Origin: JBDZUZ01 sp040255445
GTDB lineage: Bacteria; Planctomycetota; Phycisphaerae; Phycisphaerales; UBA1924
Reading direction: 5' to 3'
Assembly: GCA_040255445.1 (NCBI GenBank)
Contig: JBDZUZ010000010.1
Coordinates: 1 to 51,812 of the forward strand
DNA: 51,812 nt
Every line of letters starts with the position of its first letter. The stretch's first letter is position 1. A program made the position numbers and the translations under genes. The notes under the pieces are model-generated. The model was not told where the DNA came from, ran no database searches, and was given only the letters and a program-made list of their open reading frames with translations. Positions 41,878 to 49,372 of the stretch are shown piece after piece.

Positions 41878-42846
41878 ATGAACGACCACGATCCAGACTC
41901 ACACGAGCGCGTGCCAAACCCACCAACCCCACCACCCCCCACCGCCACCTTCGGCTCCGCCCCCGGCGACCGGCTCACGATCGCAATCACCGGGTACCAG
42001 TACCCCGACATCCCGTTCCACAACGGCTCCGATGAGAACTGGCTGATGGTCCGCGGCGTGGTCGCCTGCGCGAGCGACCTCTGGACATTCGAGGACCCGT
42101 GCCTCCTCACCACCGAGCTGCAGGACCTCATCGCGTGGCTCCGCGAGCTCCCCGATCCCGCCCGCCCCTCGATCGGCTTCACCGAACCGCTGCTCAAGTT
42201 CCGCACAGACGGCACACGCCCCGCGGCGAACGCGCCCGACGCCTCCTTCTCCCTGCAAACCATCCTGCGAGCCGAGGCGCTGCCACCGCACATCCGCGCG
42301 GGCAACGACACCGCGCCGTCAATCATGCTCAACCTCACCGTCACACCCGCCCAGATCACCGCCGCGGCGGATGCCCTCGCCGCGTGCCTCACCCGCTTCC
42401 CGCCGCGCCCGCGCGCCGGCCGCACCATGCAGGAGTGGCGCGAGCTACGCTCACGCATGCCCATCCGCGGCGTCCATCACATCGCCATCATCTGCTCCGA
42501 CTACCCCGCATCGAAGCGGTTCTACACCGAGATCCTCGGCCTCCGCATTGTGCACGAGGTGTACCGCGAGACGCGGCGGTCATACAAGCTCGACCTCGCC
42601 CTGCCCGATGGTGTGCAGGTCGAGCTCTTCTCTTTCCCCGATCCCCCGCCGCGGCCGACCCGCCCGGAATCCCGCGGCCTGCGACACCTGGCCCTGCGTG
42701 TTGATGACCTGGACGGAGAGCTGACGCGGCTGGGAGCGCATGGCATCGTTGCGGAGCCGGTGCGAGTGGATGAGTTCACCGCGAGCCGTTTCACGTTCAT
42801 CCAGGACCCCGATGGTCTGCCGATCGAGTTGTACGAGGACGCGTGA
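41878..42846 (+). CDS. Fusion of WapI-like immunity domain and VOC (glyoxalase-fold) domain
   Basis: A 322-aa protein. Residues about 20-180 repeat the WapI-like fold of 33761-34240: LTIAITGYQYPD, ENWLMVRGVVACASDLWTFE, DLIAWLRELPDP, FTEPLLKF, LRAEALP, ending RFPPR. After a short linker (PRAGRTMQEWRELRSRM) residues about 194-320 are a VOC domain of the GloA2/SMU1112c type: GVHHIAIICSDYPASKRFYTE, ETRRSYKLDLALPDG, GLRHLALRVDDLDGEL, FIQDPDGLPIELYED, with His and Glu metal ligands in place. The free-standing paralog stops exactly at FPxR, so this looks like a stop-codon loss or gene fusion. ATGs at 42427 and 42457 could still give a separate VOC protein. Confidence 0.75.
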   Translation: MNDHDPDSHERVPNPPTPPPPTATFGSAPGDRLTIAITGYQYPDIPFHNGSDENWLMVRGVVACASDLWTFEDPCLLTTELQDLIAWLRELPDPARPSIGFTEPLLKFRTDGTRPAANAPDASFSLQTILRAEALPPHIRAGNDTAPSIMLNLTVTPAQITAAADALAACLTRFPPRPRAGRTMQEWRELRSRMPIRGVHHIAIICSDYPASKRFYTEILGLRIVHEVYRETRRSYKLDLALPDGVQVELFSFPDPPPRPTRPESRGLRHLALRVDDLDGELTRLGAHGIVAEPVRVDEFTASRFTFIQDPDGLPIELYEDA

Positions 42847-42853
42847 GCCCTTC

Positions 42854-42893
42854 CCGTGGCATCGGCATTCTGCCGATGCGTTTGCGCAGCCCG
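42854..42893 (+). repeat. Palindromic intergenic repeat, right copy
   Basis: CCGTGG then hairpin CATCGGCA-TTC-TGCCGATG (42860-42878), then CGTTTGCGCAGCCCG. Same element and orientation as 30322-30362; two stem positions differ on both arms, keeping the pairing. It sits 7 bp after the WapI-VOC gene, as the other copy sits 6 bp after thiC. Confidence 0.75.
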
Positions 42894-43016
42894 CATACGA
42901 ATACACGAAGCCCGGCCTCTACAACGGTCGCTCCGCCCGCGGCACCATCTCGACCCTCTCTACCCGGTTGACGCAGCGCGGCCAATGCCCACGGGAGCAG
43001 AACGCGCCGCCCGCCT

Positions 43017-43940
43017 CTACACCGTAAAGCGCCGCTCAACCCCGAGCGAGTTCGGCACCAGCATCAGCTTCGGCAGCTCGGCGAGCCTGCGCGTGATGAT
43101 CTCCGGCAGCGTAAAGCCATCGCGCACGACCCGTGCGGCAAGCTCCTCATCCGGTGTGCCGCGGAGCGCGGCCGCCGCATCGCCCAGGCGGTTGAGCAAC
43201 CAGCGTGTCTTGAATCGCTCGGCGATGAACGCCGCGTTCTGCTCGCGCCACGCAACGTCGAACACAAACCCATCCTCGAGCCAGAGGTAGGGCGCATACA
43301 TCCCGCGGCGGGTCCCGTCATCATCGACCCAAACAGGATTCTCGCGGTCGTCGTACAGCAACACCGATGCCCACTGCAGCGCGATGCGTGCTCGCCCCGG
43401 AGTGCCGATCTCCCACCATGTTTCCCAGAGCGGCGCGATGTCGTGCGAGTACACCCCGCTGAAGCTCAGCTCGGAGAAGATGCTGTACAGACGGTCCGGA
43501 TCCTCGGGCCGCAGGCTGCCGACGCTGTCCACGCAGTCAAGTATCGCGCCGGCCATGTACAAGTGAACCGCGCTCCGCTCCCGCTCATTCAGCGGGAGCT
43601 CGGCCTTGCACAACGCGTACAAGAACTGACCGTGGAAGTTTGAGCTGCTATCACCGCGGACAAGACTCGCACGCCACATCTCGAGCACCCGCGGGAACGC
43701 GAACGAGAACAGATCACGCTGAATCGGGGTGTACGAGAGATCGAGTGCGTAGTCGATCGCGTGCAGTTCCTCGACCTTCGCACGCGGGTCCGCGAGCACA
43801 CGCAGATGCGTGTCATCAAAGTCGAACGCCCGCTGCGTGATTCGCCCCGGCGGCTTCGCCGGGGTCCGCCCGCCGCCAAGGGCGCGGCGGACATCATCGA
43901 TGTCGGGCGGCACCTTCAGCGTGGGCGGCGGGAAGCGCAT
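43017..43940 (-). CDS. Hypothetical helical protein
   Basis: A 307-aa soluble protein, largely helical, no signal peptide or membrane segment. Notable stretches: DFDDTHLRVLADPRAKVEEL near the N-terminus, GQFLYALCKAELPLNERERS and AVHLYMAGAILDCVDSVG in the middle, APYLWLEDGFVFDVAWREQN, and a C-terminal ITRRLAELPKLMLVPNS. No family recognised. Start ATG 43940 (MRFPPPTLKVPP) is preferred to the upstream ATG at 44003 because the extra 21 residues look noncoding; no SD is evident. It lies just outside the right palindromic repeat and is convergent with the WapI-VOC gene across 170 bp. Confidence 0.65.
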   Translation of the reverse strand: MRFPPPTLKVPPDIDDVRRALGGGRTPAKPPGRITQRAFDFDDTHLRVLADPRAKVEELHAIDYALDLSYTPIQRDLFSFAFPRVLEMWRASLVRGDSSSNFHGQFLYALCKAELPLNERERSAVHLYMAGAILDCVDSVGSLRPEDPDRLYSIFSELSFSGVYSHDIAPLWETWWEIGTPGRARIALQWASVLLYDDRENPVWVDDDGTRRGMYAPYLWLEDGFVFDVAWREQNAAFIAERFKTRWLLNRLGDAAAALRGTPDEELAARVVRDGFTLPEIITRRLAELPKLMLVPNSLGVERRFTV

Positions 43941-44016
43941 TGCTGTATTTGTCAGCGACTGCCGGCCGGGTGCAGGCGAGGACGCCCGCACCACAACACG
44001 CAATCACAACTCCCCA

Positions 44017-44595
44017 TCACTCCACCCGCAGGTACCGCAGCGAATACCCGCGCTCCCGCGAGTCCTCCGCGAACTGCACTTCCTGCACCAGCACATCCGG
44101 CCCATCCAGCCGATACACCACGCTCCGCACCTGCTCGGCCTTGCCGGTGCCGGTGAACTCGGCGCGGTTGTCCGCCGCGCTCACCAGCTTGAAGACCGAC
44201 ACATCCTCGCGGCCCTTGGGGATCTCGAGCGCGGCGTGCAGGTGCCGCAGCCGCAGCATCACGCCGTCGGGCTCCACGGTGATCAGAGAGACCTCGTGCA
44301 GCGCGGGCTTGCCATCGCGGCGGACCTGCCGGAAGAGCGCCACCATCGAGTTACCGCGCGGCTCGGTCCACATCTCATCGTTGACCGTCTTGTTGGGGTT
44401 CACACACACCCAGCGGCCGGTCATGAACGCCAGCGGCGCAAGTTCCGCGGCCGGCGCCGCCGCGGCGGGGAGCTCAACCGCCGTTTCCGCCGCGGCGTTC
44501 TTCTGTGAAGCACAGCCGCTCGCGGCGGCGAGGCAGCCGATGAGGGACGCGGCGAACAGGCGACCAACCGTGCGACGGATAGATGCTTTGCTCAT
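44017..44595 (-). CDS. Lipoprotein, DUF6265 family
   Basis: A 192-aa lipoprotein. The signal peptide ends at the lipobox AASGC (Cys28), followed by an Ala/Pro-rich linker and one beta-barrel-like domain of the DUF6265 type: LAFMTGRWVCVNPNKTVNDE, MWTEPRGNSMVALFRQVRRD, HEVSLITVEPDGV, LRLRHLHAALE, AEFTGTGKAEQVRSVVYRL. The family is uncharacterised but lipocalin-like. The frame is open far upstream (to 45093), but that part overlaps two divergent genes; ATG 44595 has TACGCT 6 nt ahead. Envelope location is inferred from the lipobox. Confidence 0.85.
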   Translation of the reverse strand: MSKASIRRTVGRLFAASLIGCLAAASGCASQKNAAAETAVELPAAAAPAAELAPLAFMTGRWVCVNPNKTVNDEMWTEPRGNSMVALFRQVRRDGKPALHEVSLITVEPDGVMLRLRHLHAALEIPKGREDVSVFKLVSAADNRAEFTGTGKAEQVRSVVYRLDGPDVLVQEVQFAEDSRERGYSLRYLRVE

Positions 44596-44601
44596 GGCTC
44601 C

Positions 44602-44607
44602 AGCGTA
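44602..44607 (-). promoter_or_regulatory. Putative -10 box, leaderless-type start of DUF6265 lipoprotein gene
   Basis: TACGCT (minus strand), 6 nt before ATG 44595. GGAG lies within those 6 nt but is too close to serve as a normal SD. Confidence 0.35.
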
Positions 44608-44697
44608 CGCACCGATCCGGGGCGCGACGCGTGCCTGGCGTTGCAATGCGACCGCCCAACCCCCGCCGCGCCTGACCGCAGAGCCCGACCGCCGTCG

Positions 44698-44703
44698 TAG
44701 AAT
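44698..44703 (+). promoter_or_regulatory. Putative -10 box, leaderless-type start of antitoxin-like gene
   Basis: TAGAAT, 6 nt before ATG 44710, no SD. Nearest to the sigma-70 consensus among the rightward boxes. Confidence 0.5.
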
Positions 44704-44709
44704 CCACGC

Positions 44710-45039
44710 ATGGGCCACGAGTACCAGGACGCTGTCAGCATGGAGATGGCCCGCCGCGTCGCGGCGAGGCTCCGCGATCAGCCGGACCTGGTATCCGTCG
44801 CCCACGACAACCTCGATCGCTGGTCCAAACGCAACGCGGACTCCCCGAGCCTGATGCGCTGCTACGACGAATGGCGCATGATCCTCGAGAAACCGCTCGA
44901 TGAGGTCCTTGCGATTTTGACCCAGGAGACCGATGAGGGCCAGCGGCTCCGGCAGAACTCGCCATTTGTCGGGATACTGCCACCGGCCGAAGTCTGGGCC
45001 ATCAAGGACGCTGTTCGCAATGGAACGATCCCAACTTGA
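44710..45039 (+). CDS. Antitoxin-like protein paired with nucleotidyltransferase
   Basis: A 109-aa acidic helical protein. The order VSMEMARRVAARL, NLDRWSKRNADSP, YDEWRMILEKPLDEVLAILT, and the C-terminal RLRQNSPFVGILPPAEVWAI is the pattern of small proteins encoded just upstream of DUF6036-type nucleotidyltransferases; the 'RLRQxSPF.G.L...E.WAI' end is the most recognisable part. Its 3' end overlaps the nucleotidyltransferase start by 20 bp, so the two are translationally coupled. I infer an antitoxin or neutralising partner. No DNA-binding motif is obvious. Confidence 0.75.
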   Translation: MGHEYQDAVSMEMARRVAARLRDQPDLVSVAHDNLDRWSKRNADSPSLMRCYDEWRMILEKPLDEVLAILTQETDEGQRLRQNSPFVGILPPAEVWAIKDAVRNGTIPT

Positions 45040-45565
45040 GCACATCCTGAGGGCCGCCGCCGGAATCACCGGCGGCCGCGAGTTCGTCGTCATTGGTTCG
45101 CAGGCCCTTCACGCCAGCACAGACTCCCCAACGAGGCCGTGCCTCCAGTCTGAGGAGGCGGACATCTTTTCGCTGGACTCCGCCGACGACGCCGACCTGA
45201 TCGATGGCACGATCGGAGAGGGTTCGCCATTCCATAGGACCTTTGGCTACTACGCCCATGGTGTCGGCGTCGAAACCGCTTCGCTCCCGGCGGGATGGCG
45301 CGACCGACTCGTGCCAATCGAGTCTGCGCGCACTGGCGGGGCGGTTGGTCGCTGCCTCGAGGTGCACGACCTCTTCGTTGCGAAGCTCGTTGCCGGGCGC
45401 GAGAAGGACAGCGAGTTTCTCGGCTCCCTCGTCGCGGCAGAGCTCATTGACATGGCCCTCGTTTCGCAGCGGCTCGATGCAACGCCGCTTGAGCCGCCGG
45501 TCCGCGCCGCGGCCGAGGCACGTTTGCGCAGGCTATTCGGCAAGGTTGACCGTCCCGGCGAGTAA
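45020..45565 (+). CDS. DUF6036-type nucleotidyltransferase (putative toxin)
   Basis: A 181-aa protein of the polymerase-beta-like nucleotidyltransferase superfamily. FVVIGSQALHAS (residues about 20-31) is the G-S loop and SEEADIFSLD (about 42-51) carries the two acidic metal ligands. HDLFVAKLVAGREKD is the usual later helix of AbiEii/DUF6036 proteins. ATG 45020 lies inside the upstream antitoxin-like gene (20-bp overlap). Related enzymes transfer nucleotides to tRNA or proteins and act as toxins; here that is inferred. The frame is open further upstream, but the earlier part overlaps the partner gene. Confidence 0.82.
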   Translation: MERSQLEHILRAAAGITGGREFVVIGSQALHASTDSPTRPCLQSEEADIFSLDSADDADLIDGTIGEGSPFHRTFGYYAHGVGVETASLPAGWRDRLVPIESARTGGAVGRCLEVHDLFVAKLVAGREKDSEFLGSLVAAELIDMALVSQRLDATPLEPPVRAAAEARLRRLFGKVDRPGE

Positions 45566-45656
45566 AGGCCCTCCACACCCCGATTTCACAATCCCCTCAC
45601 CCCCCGCCCGCACACTCCTGCAACGCCCGCAACCGCGGGCCACACAGGAGTCCAAG

Positions 45657-46556
45657 ATGCACACCCCAAAGACCATCACCGCCGCGGCCGGCGCCGCCCT
45701 GATCCTCTCGACCATCGGCCTCACCACGTTCGCCCAGACACAGTCGCAGCCCGGCACACCTAGCCAGCCCGCGCGGCAACAGAACCCGCAGCCGCGTCAG
45801 CAGGAACCGGGCGCACCGGGGCAGGACCGCCAGAACCCGAATCAGAACCAGCCCAATCAACCGGGCCAGAACCAACCCGGACAAGGCCAGCCCGGCCAGA
45901 ACCAGCCAGGCCAGAACCAGCCAGGCCAGCAGGATCCCAACAACCCCAATCGTCCTGTTGACCCGAACGATCCCAACCGCGACAACCGCAACGACCCCAA
46001 CCGCCCCTTCGATCCCAACAACCCCAACCGCGATACGCGCGACCCCAACCGCACGCCAGGCCAGAACGACTTCCGCCTCCAGTCACCTTTCAACTTCAAC
46101 TCCCCGCAGGCCGAAGCCCAGTTCCGCGAGCAGTCGCGCCAGCTTCTCCGCATGGAGCAGCGCCTCCAGCAGAACAACGAGCAGCTTCTCCGCAAGCTCG
46201 GCGAAGCCCGTCAGCTCCCCGGCGAACGCCAGAACGCCGCGGTCATGGATCTGCTCCAGCAGTTCCTTCTCGAGCAGCAGCAGATGCAGCAGTATCTGAT
46301 GCACGCGCGCACGATGTACACCGGCGACCTGAGCGGCATGATGGACGACCAGCCCGGCCGCACGCCCGGCCAATCGCCGGGCCAGTCGCCCGGCGACCGT
46401 CTCGACCCCAACAACCCCAACCGCGGCAACCCCAACAGCCCGAACTACAACCCGGACCAGAACCCCAGCCGGCCGGGCACGCAATCACCCGATCGCACGA
46501 ACCCCGCCGCCCCCGGCTCCACGCCGCGGAACCCCGAGCCCCGCTCGCCCCGCTGA
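45657..46556 (+). CDS. Secreted low-complexity protein with NQPGQ and DPNNPNR repeats
   Basis: A 299-aa exported protein. AGGAG lies 6 nt before ATG 45657 and a signal peptide follows (ITAAAGAALILSTIGLTTFA). Residues about 50-95 are repeats of the type NQPGQ/GQPGQ; about 97-135 are DPNNPNR/DPNDPNR-type units; about 145-220 form a Gln/Leu-rich coiled coil (FREQSRQLLRMEQRLQQNNE); the tail repeats GQSPG and NPN motifs. It has no catalytic motif. Likely an extended surface or matrix protein. Gene ends at a strong hairpin (46640-46679). A GCCCGC-AACC-GCGGGC hairpin lies at 45625-45640, just before the ribosome site. Confidence 0.8.
   Translation: MHTPKTITAAAGAALILSTIGLTTFAQTQSQPGTPSQPARQQNPQPRQQEPGAPGQDRQNPNQNQPNQPGQNQPGQGQPGQNQPGQNQPGQQDPNNPNRPVDPNDPNRDNRNDPNRPFDPNNPNRDTRDPNRTPGQNDFRLQSPFNFNSPQAEAQFREQSRQLLRMEQRLQQNNEQLLRKLGEARQLPGERQNAAVMDLLQQFLLEQQQMQQYLMHARTMYTGDLSGMMDDQPGRTPGQSPGQSPGDRLDPNNPNRGNPNSPNYNPDQNPSRPGTQSPDRTNPAAPGSTPRNPEPRSPR
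45830..46050 (+). repeat. Coding repeats (NQPGQ then DPN-NPNR units)
   Basis: Degenerate 15- to 21-bp in-frame units encode five or so NQPGQ-type pentapeptides and then four or so DPN(D/N)PNR-type units in the secreted protein gene. Repeats this close in DNA sequence are prone to copy-number change between strains. Confidence 0.75.
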
Positions 46557-46639
46557 CGCCAACGGCGTGCCGGCACATCCCGCCGGGAACGCCCCGATCT
46601 CTCTTTCCCCCTCGGTTGTGATCGGGAAGATCGCGACCC

Positions 46640-46679
46640 GCCGCGGCGGCGCCCAACGGCCCGCCGCGGCTTTCTTCTT
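46640..46679 (+). terminator. Intrinsic terminator after repeat-protein gene
   Basis: GCCGCGGCGG (46640-46649) pairs with CCGCCGCGGC (46661-46670); the loop itself contains GCC/GGC pairing. TTTCTTCTT follows. Confidence 0.75.
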
Positions 46680-46718
46680 GAGGATTCGCGAGGCCGCAAC
46701 CAAACCGGCGGCCGCCGG

Positions 46719-46724
46719 TACACT
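46719..46724 (+). promoter_or_regulatory. Putative -10 box, leaderless-type start of double PH-like gene
   Basis: TACACT in the context CCGGTACACTC, 9 nt before ATG 46734, no SD. Nearly identical to the box at 48049. Confidence 0.45.
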
Positions 46725-46733
46725 CGGGCACAG

Positions 46734-48002
46734 ATGGAGCACGATTCATCCGCCCATGCGAACGCACCACAGCAACTCCGCTCAAACACTTCTCCGGGCC
46801 TCGCAGTAACGCTGACCGATACGCTCGAATCCGGCGAGCGCGTCGTTTGGTGCGGCAGCCCGGACCCTGAAGCATTCCGAGCGATCGCTCGTCTGTTTAC
46901 AAGGGTTCTCATCAGCCTCGGGGTGACACTCGCAGTAGCAACACCGATCATGGCTGTCTTCCCGGTCCTGCTCAGCGTTGACAGCCGACCCGACATCTTC
47001 TCGCTCCGTCCGGAGATCCCGCGTCTGCTCGTCCTTATCGCGTTCCCGATCGGGGTCCCGCTCATCCTGTGGCTAACGCTGCCTCTACTCGCCACTCGAT
47101 TGGCCAGCCGCACGCGGTATGCACTGACCGACCGCCGCCTGATCCGTCTTCGCGCGCGGCTCTTCCGCGCCGCCAAGGTCCAAGAATGTCGTGCCGGGAG
47201 CACCACCGAGCTCCAGGTGCACCGCAGCGAACGGCCCGGCGGTGGGTGGATGGGGGCCGGGGACATGCGCACCAGCGATGAACGCTTCTGCATGTTCGGC
47301 GTCGACATCTCCCACGATCTCGGCCGCCAGATCCGGCAGATCCTCGTCCCGCTCGGTGCAGTCCCGCCCGGCTTCTCAACCCCCGTGGATGGAGTGTCGC
47401 CGCCACTCGCGGCGTCAGTCCCGGCACCGCTCGCCAGCGAACTCGATGCAGGTGAGCACCTGCTGTGGTACGAATCCCCGGCGATGGATGCGCGGCTGGT
47501 GCGGGGCTTCCGAGAGCTGCGCATTATCTCAACCATCCTCGTACTGATGGCCTGCGGTGCGATCGCATACTTCGCAAAGATCATCGTCGACTACCGCGCT
47601 GCCGGGCTCGAGTGGGGGGAGCTCGGCGCTCCGCTGCTCGCTCTCGGCTTGACCGTCGGCTTCGCCATCTACTTTGGCTCCTCGATGGTGCGAAAGCCGC
47701 CCCCGCCCAGCGAGCAGAGCCCGCCGACCTACGCCCTGACTGATCGGAGGATTCTCGCGATTCGCGATTGGCCCGAGGGGCGTTCTGTCATCAGCCTCTA
47801 CCCCCGCCCGCCGCTAAAGCTCCGCGTCACAGAGCGCCCCGATGGTCGCGGGGATCTCGTGCTCGGACGCAATGACCCGACGAGGTCGCAGCGTCGAACA
47901 ATCGGTGGTATCAGGAACCCGCGGCTGCTCGAGCAGTTGATCCGCATCACCTTCGCAGATCACCCGAAACCCCAACCCATCTCGGCCGCTTCGTCAAAGT
48001 AA
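46734..48002 (+). CDS. Membrane protein with two tandem PH-like units
   Basis: A 422-aa protein built from two copies of one module. Each has an N-terminal LxxGExxLW (ESGERVVWCGSP; DAGEHLLWYESP), two membrane helices, a YALTDRR motif (one per half), and a beta-rich cytoplasmic part; the second half ends with IGGIRNPRLLEQLIRITFAD. This is the layout of bacterial PH-domain (bPH-like) membrane proteins. The unit occurs once more in each of the next two genes, so four copies stand in a row. No ligand known; such proteins are thought to bind membranes or partners. It is separated from the next gene by 61 bp, which carries its own TACACT box. Confidence 0.75.
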   Translation: MEHDSSAHANAPQQLRSNTSPGLAVTLTDTLESGERVVWCGSPDPEAFRAIARLFTRVLISLGVTLAVATPIMAVFPVLLSVDSRPDIFSLRPEIPRLLVLIAFPIGVPLILWLTLPLLATRLASRTRYALTDRRLIRLRARLFRAAKVQECRAGSTTELQVHRSERPGGGWMGAGDMRTSDERFCMFGVDISHDLGRQIRQILVPLGAVPPGFSTPVDGVSPPLAASVPAPLASELDAGEHLLWYESPAMDARLVRGFRELRIISTILVLMACGAIAYFAKIIVDYRAAGLEWGELGAPLLALGLTVGFAIYFGSSMVRKPPPPSEQSPPTYALTDRRILAIRDWPEGRSVISLYPRPPLKLRVTERPDGRGDLVLGRNDPTRSQRRTIGGIRNPRLLEQLIRITFADHPKPQPISAASSK

Positions 48003-48048
48003 GCTTTTCGACCTTCGGAGGCTGGCAACCCCGATCCGCCCTGATCGG

Positions 48049-48054
48049 TACACT
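48049..48054 (+). promoter_or_regulatory. Putative -10 box, leaderless-type start of PH-like gene 2
   Basis: TACACT in the context TCGGTACACTCC, 9 nt before ATG 48064, no SD. Same spacing as the 46719 box. Confidence 0.45.
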
Positions 48055-48063
48055 CCGCAACGC

Positions 48064-48705
48064 ATGCCCAACGCCTCACCAACTACCGCCGATCCGCCGC
48101 CGGCCAAACTCCTCGAAGCGCTCAACCGCGAGATCGATCCGAGCGAAACCGTCCGCTGGTACGGCCGGCCGGGCGAGCAGCACTACGCCACCGCGTCGAT
48201 GATGTACGCCGGGATCTTCATGGTCCTGAGCGGGTTCCTGGGGATCGGAATGATCCTGCTGGGGATCATGTCGCTGATCGAGTATCTGACCGGTGAACCT
48301 CGCCAGCCGGGCGGTGCACCGACGACCGCCGGCGATGTGATCGGGTTCGCCACGGCGCTGGTCGGCTGCATCGCGGTCTTCATCGCGTCACCCGCGATCG
48401 CGTATCGCTGGGGGAAGCGAGAGTCCCGGCGGATAATCTACGGATTGACGAACACGCGGCTGCTCAGCCTGCGCCTCAGCGACAAGGGTCTCGCCCAGAT
48501 CACCTCCCTCGAACCCGCGCATCCGCTCGACATCACCCGCGATGAGCACAAGGACGGCCGCGGCACGCTGAAGGTCCAGCGTGTCGGTGCTTCGGCGTTG
48601 CTGACGCTTACCGGTATCGAGTCGCCGCGCGAGGTCGACCTTCTCATCCGCGAAACCTTCGACCCGCCGCCGGGCAGCACCAGCTCCCAGGGCGTCGGAC
48701 TGTGA
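48064..48705 (+). CDS. Membrane protein with one PH-like unit (copy 3)
   Basis: A 213-aa protein with a single copy of the module found twice in the preceding gene. DPSETVRWYGRPG opens the unit, followed by two helices (near residues 42-65 and 92-112), then IIYGLTNTRLLSLRLSDKG in place of YALTDRR, and the beta-rich part with HPLDITRDEHKDGRGTLKVQ and GIESPREVDLLIRETFD. Function unknown. Its stop codon overlaps the GTG start of the next gene (GTGA at 48702-48705), so copies 3 and 4 are translated together. Confidence 0.75.
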   Translation: MPNASPTTADPPPAKLLEALNREIDPSETVRWYGRPGEQHYATASMMYAGIFMVLSGFLGIGMILLGIMSLIEYLTGEPRQPGGAPTTAGDVIGFATALVGCIAVFIASPAIAYRWGKRESRRIIYGLTNTRLLSLRLSDKGLAQITSLEPAHPLDITRDEHKDGRGTLKVQRVGASALLTLTGIESPREVDLLIRETFDPPPGSTSSQGVGL

Positions 48706-49343
48706 GCACACCGAACTCGCCATCCGCCTCCGCGTCGATCGCTGTACCTGGCGAACTGCAACGCCAACTCGATCCCGACGAGAGGTTGCTCTGGTGGGGC
48801 CGGCCCGATCTCAGGCACATGATGCGCAAATGGCTCGCTCGCCAGTTCACCTTTCCGATTGTTCTCACGCTCGCAATCGGAGCCACGCTGGCCTGGCCCG
48901 TCTACACGCACATCACAATCGGTCTGAGCAGCGGCAGATTCGAGCTCGCGCGAGTGTTTCTTCCTGCGTACATCCTCGGCGTCGCGGTCGTCCTATTTCT
49001 TGCCCAGGCAGCATTCCGCACCCCCCGAAGACTGAGGCGCCGCGCCACTGGCACACTCTACGCCCTCACCCACCGACGCGTGCTCTTCATAACCACCACC
49101 CGCCGCGGCCTCCGAATCAGGAGTTACGAACCCAGCCATCCACTCCGCATCGAACGGAACGACGACACCGCGGAAGTAGGCGATGTCTCCATCAACCCGC
49201 CGCCACCACCCGCCGATCGAACCCAGTCCCGCTCCCGTGGCTTCTACTTTCTCGAATCCATCCCCAACCCCCGCGAGGTCGACCGCCTCATCCGCAACAC
49301 CTTCGAGCCCGCGGCGGGCGCCCGCCGCTTCCCGCGAACCTGA
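48702..49343 (+). CDS. Membrane protein with one PH-like unit (copy 4)
   Basis: A 213-aa protein starting with GTG inside the preceding stop (GTGA). DPDERLLWWGRPD, two helices (near residues 47-70 and 84-105), then YALTHRRVLFITTTRRGLRI, SYEPSHPLRIERNDDTAEVG, and SIPNPREVDRLIRNTFEP: the same layout as copies 1-3. Between the last two blocks is a Pro-rich insertion (NPPPPPADR). Shared CPREV-like ends make common descent clear. No enzyme motif. It is followed 29 bp later by a nucleotidyltransferase gene. Confidence 0.75.
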   Translation: MSTPNSPSASASIAVPGELQRQLDPDERLLWWGRPDLRHMMRKWLARQFTFPIVLTLAIGATLAWPVYTHITIGLSSGRFELARVFLPAYILGVAVVLFLAQAAFRTPRRLRRRATGTLYALTHRRVLFITTTRRGLRIRSYEPSHPLRIERNDDTAEVGDVSINPPPPPADRTQSRSRGFYFLESIPNPREVDRLIRNTFEPAAGARRFPRT

Positions 49344-49372
49344 GCCCGGATACCATCCGCTCGGGCATATTC

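Noticed and set aside
44596..45093. N-terminal extension of the lipoprotein frame to 45093
   Set aside because: Overlaps two divergent, better-supported genes and would bury the signal peptide and lipobox.
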